NCBI RefSeq assembly: GCF_021491375.1
Contig: NZ_JAKEVY010000002.1
Span: 186,001-250,000, forward strand
DNA from: Flavihumibacter fluminis
GTDB lineage: Bacteria; Bacteroidota; Bacteroidia; Chitinophagales; Chitinophagaceae
Reading direction: 5' to 3'
Length of the DNA: 64,000 bases
Position numbers and translations under genes: made by a program. Positions 61,824 through 64,000 of this stretch are shown here, one piece after another. The notes under the pieces are model-generated. The model saw only the letters and a program-made list of their open reading frames with translations, was not told where the DNA came from and made no database searches. Within the stretch, counting starts at the first letter, position 1. Every line of letters starts with the position of its first letter.

Positions 61824-62633
61824 ATGATAAAAATCGCCGATAACGATTATTCACTTCCGGTTGTTGAAGCCATCAGCTCGCACGAGCAGTTTACCACCGG
61901 GGCGAATAAACCTTTATTGGTTACGGCTGATGATCAAAATGGAAGCAAGGGTGATTATGTTGTAAAGCTCAGAGGAGCCGAACGAATGTCACCCGAAGCC
62001 TGTATGCGGGAATTGCTGGCAGCATTTATTGCCATGCAGATGGAAATTAAAGTGGTGAAGCCTGTTCTTGTCCATATTTCACCGGAGTTTGTTGAATTGT
62101 TAAAGGGAAGTGATGCATGGGGACTTGCCCACAAAAGCATTGGCTTTAATTATGGTTCGGAATATGTGCCGGGTTACAAAACCATTCTTGTTAATGAAGA
62201 ACTGAATAATCACCAGTTACCATTTGCCCAGCAGCTATTCTGTTTTGATGTCTTTATCCAAAACTCTGACCGTACAAAGGAGAAACCGAACATGATTACC
62301 AACGGTAATGAAATGGTAATTTTTGACCATGAACTCGCTTTTGGCTTTGCATTGGATATATTTAAGAATCCGACACCATGGCAACTAAGTGCCAATGACT
62401 TAGAATGGATAAACCGGCATTGTCTGCTGCCTTTTTTAAAGGGCAGGGATTTTGACTATGCGGGATTCTCAGACAGGTTGAGTAACTTGAGCTCGGAATT
62501 CTGGCAGGCAGCAAAAGCCTTAATCCCGGAAGAGTGGCAATCCAAGCAATTTGAAACAATCAGGCAGTACCTGACTGCAATTTGTGAACACAAGGAATCG
62601 TTTATTACAGAACTCAAAAAACTGATGTTATGA
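61824..62633 (+). CDS. HipA-like kinase domain protein (HipA_2)
   Basis: This 269-residue protein fits the short HipA_2-type family of kinase-like proteins, which lack the HipA N-subdomain. The catalytic loop is visible as FDVFIQNSDRTKEKPNMI (Asp-Arg and Asn), and the metal-binding Asp as VIFDHELAF, about 25 residues later. HipA relatives phosphorylate aminoacyl-tRNA synthetases or other targets; the role of this short family is not known. It follows hsdS by six bases and overlaps the DUF3037 gene by four bases, and such pairs recur together in genomes, so they probably form a module. Confidence 0.85.
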   Translation: MIKIADNDYSLPVVEAISSHEQFTTGANKPLLVTADDQNGSKGDYVVKLRGAERMSPEACMRELLAAFIAMQMEIKVVKPVLVHISPEFVELLKGSDAWGLAHKSIGFNYGSEYVPGYKTILVNEELNNHQLPFAQQLFCFDVFIQNSDRTKEKPNMITNGNEMVIFDHELAFGFALDIFKNPTPWQLSANDLEWINRHCLLPFLKGRDFDYAGFSDRLSNLSSEFWQAAKALIPEEWQSKQFETIRQYLTAICEHKESFITELKKLML

Positions 62634-63475
62634 AGACTTTACAGTATCAGGTTCTCCGGTATCTGCCGGACAGGGTGTCCGGTGAGTTTGTAAACTTGGG
62701 CGTAGTACTCTACGATGCTCAGGATAAAATACTGCGAGGCAAATTCATCAGCAAAATTGGCAAGATTTCTGAATTTTTCCCGGAAGTGAACAGTCGTTAC
62801 CTGATTAAATGCATAAAATCCATTCAACAATCGATAGCAGAAATCTCCCGGCAATTAGAATCGGAATTTGAATTTGAGAAATGCTCTTATTTGGATGTTA
62901 TTACAAAACAGGTTTTGCCGAAAGATGATAGTGCATTAATTTTCTCAGAAGTAAAAAAAACGCTGGATATAAATGCGGAGGTTGCGGTTAGTGATTTGTT
63001 TTCCCGTTTTGTCAGGATACAGGTAACCGATGAAGATGATGAAATCAGAAGGGATAAAGAAGTGTGGAATAAGGTTTATAAGAAGCATTTTGATGAATCT
63101 GGTATTACTAAACATTTCCAGCATCATAAGGTAAAGACGCAAAATGATGAACTGGAGTTTGATAAAGCCTGGAAAAACGGAGCATGGAATTGTTTTGAAT
63201 CAGTCTCGTTTAATTTAAACAGACCGGATGCCATAAAAAATAAAGTTTATAAATGGGTGGGAAAACTTGATGAACTCAGCAGTGCTACAGAGCCTGTTCA
63301 TATTTATCTTTTAAGCGTTTTACCTCATGAACATCCCGAGTTAAACAATTTTATCACAAAGAAAATACAGTCGAAAAGCACTGATAAAACTAAAATTGAA
63401 ATTATTTCTGAAGAACAATTGGAAATGGCAGCCAAGAAGATAAAACAGGAAATAGAGCAGCACATACAATCCTGA
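62630..63475 (+). CDS. DUF3037 family protein
   Basis: This 281-residue protein starts MKTLQYQVLRYLPDRVSGEF followed by VNLGVVLYDAQDKI, the diagnostic opening of DUF3037. The rest is Lys/Asp/Glu-rich, with a helical middle (about residues 60-110) and a C-terminal IHIYLLSVLPHEHPELNNFI-type block. Function is not known. It overlaps the HipA-like gene by four bases. The neighbouring kinase and this protein often occur as a pair, and here they sit in a type I restriction island. Confidence 0.88.
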   Translation: MKTLQYQVLRYLPDRVSGEFVNLGVVLYDAQDKILRGKFISKIGKISEFFPEVNSRYLIKCIKSIQQSIAEISRQLESEFEFEKCSYLDVITKQVLPKDDSALIFSEVKKTLDINAEVAVSDLFSRFVRIQVTDEDDEIRRDKEVWNKVYKKHFDESGITKHFQHHKVKTQNDELEFDKAWKNGAWNCFESVSFNLNRPDAIKNKVYKWVGKLDELSSATEPVHIYLLSVLPHEHPELNNFITKKIQSKSTDKTKIEIISEEQLEMAAKKIKQEIEQHIQS

Positions 63476-63504
63476 ATTTTCGGTTTCTTTGATGCCTTTG
63501 TACC

Positions 63505-64000
63505 ATCTTCTACCGACGAAAGGTTATATTAGCCCTCATACAAAGCTTTGGAGGCAGTTTGGGCAAAACCCAACTGCAAAAGCTATTACTGCTCTATACG
63601 CAGAAGCAGGAGAAGCCGGACTATCATTTTGTGCCGTATAAATTTGGCTGTTATTCCTTTCAGGCAGCTTTGGATATTTCCACCATGCAAAAGTACGGCC
63701 AGGTACAGGTTAGTAATAAAGGTATAGAAAAGGCAGACCCGGTGGATTATGTTAGCTTGCTAAAGGAAAAAGACCGGATGGCACTAAAGCAGCTTTATAT
63801 CCTGCATGGTAACAAAGATTACAAAGACCTGATACATCAGACCTATATACAGCATCCCTACTATGCCATTCATAGTGAAAGAGCAGAAAGATACCTGAAT
63901 GCCGGAGAGCTTCAAAAAGTGGCTCAATATAGACCTACCGCTTCCAAAACCATTCTATATACAATCGGGTATGAAGGCATTTCATTAGAGCAATACCTGA
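63505..64000 (+). CDS. DUF488 family protein, 3' part cut by window end
   Basis: At least 165 codons are visible. The N-terminal half starts YRRKVILALIQSFGGSLGKT then QLQKLLLLYTQKQEKPDYHF, a helix-rich lead seen in extended DUF488 proteins, and the DUF488 core begins ILYTIGYEGISLEQYL near 63950. No ATG, GTG or TTG lies in a suitable place: the frame opens at 63493, and the codon where relatives have Met (before FYRRK) is ATC at 63505. The start is therefore uncertain: either a rare ATC start, or a mutation. The gene is 30 bases after the DUF3037 stop and belongs to the island tail. DUF488 function is not firmly known. Confidence 0.7.
   Translation, partial: MFYRRKVILALIQSFGGSLGKTQLQKLLLLYTQKQEKPDYHFVPYKFGCYSFQAALDISTMQKYGQVQVSNKGIEKADPVDYVSLLKEKDRMALKQLYILHGNKDYKDLIHQTYIQHPYYAIHSERAERYLNAGELQKVAQYRPTASKTILYTIGYEGISLEQYL

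Overview
This window looks like a chromosome segment of a member of the Bacteroidota, most likely the Chitinophagaceae. The evidence is the Bacteroidota-type promoter (TTTG, 20 bp, TAnnTTTG) before the tRNA-Ala and yceI genes, starts without clear Shine-Dalgarno sequences, a TlpA protein with a DUF4369-like N-terminus, many short-signal lipoproteins, and a queuine transglycosylase without the usual zinc cysteines. The family assignment is inference from gene style; no 16S rRNA gene is present.

Positions 1-28.8 kb are mostly core chromosome: a Nif3-like protein end, a zinc-ribbon coiled-coil protein, recN, fabI, a LolD-like ATPase, a leftward gatC-ABC ATPase-cobalamin adenosyltransferase run, trpS, a deoxynucleoside kinase, pckA, an aminopeptidase P, pssA-purS-rsmI, an M1 peptidase, a response regulator, rsmG, a glycosyltransferase, tgt, an LptF/LptG permease, citrate synthase, yceI and tRNA-Ala. 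Two accessory items sit here: a lipoprotein/lipoprotein/O-antigen-ligase-TPR trio (9.4-13.2 kb), and several intergenic repeat arrays, including 19-bp and 21-bp phased arrays.

Positions 28.9-46 kb are accessory. They hold a HicB-like antitoxin with a deleted HicA, a group of secreted carbohydrate-type proteins (TIM-barrel-like, beta-helix with PDZ, beta-propeller), several lipoproteins, an AAA ATPase behind paired inverted repeats, rhaM, and three tandem paralogous lipoproteins.

Positions 46-53.5 kb are AT-rich and fragmented: immunity-type genes (one SUKH/SMI1-KNR4), an IS21 remnant, a second AAA ATPase whose start codon lies inside an inverted repeat, duplicated leader sequences, broken genes, a small Cys-rich ORF and a class II tRNA-Ser-like gene with abnormal pairing.

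Positions 54-64 kb form a defence island in one orientation: hsdR, a DUF262/HNH-like/AlbA_2 (Schlafen-type) fusion, hsdM, hsdS, a HipA-like kinase, a DUF3037 protein and a DUF488 protein cut by the window end. The tight spacing suggests one or two transcripts. The best candidate for an undescribed system is this type I restriction-modification locus with the fusion protein between hsdR and hsdM and the HipA-like/DUF3037/DUF488 tail.
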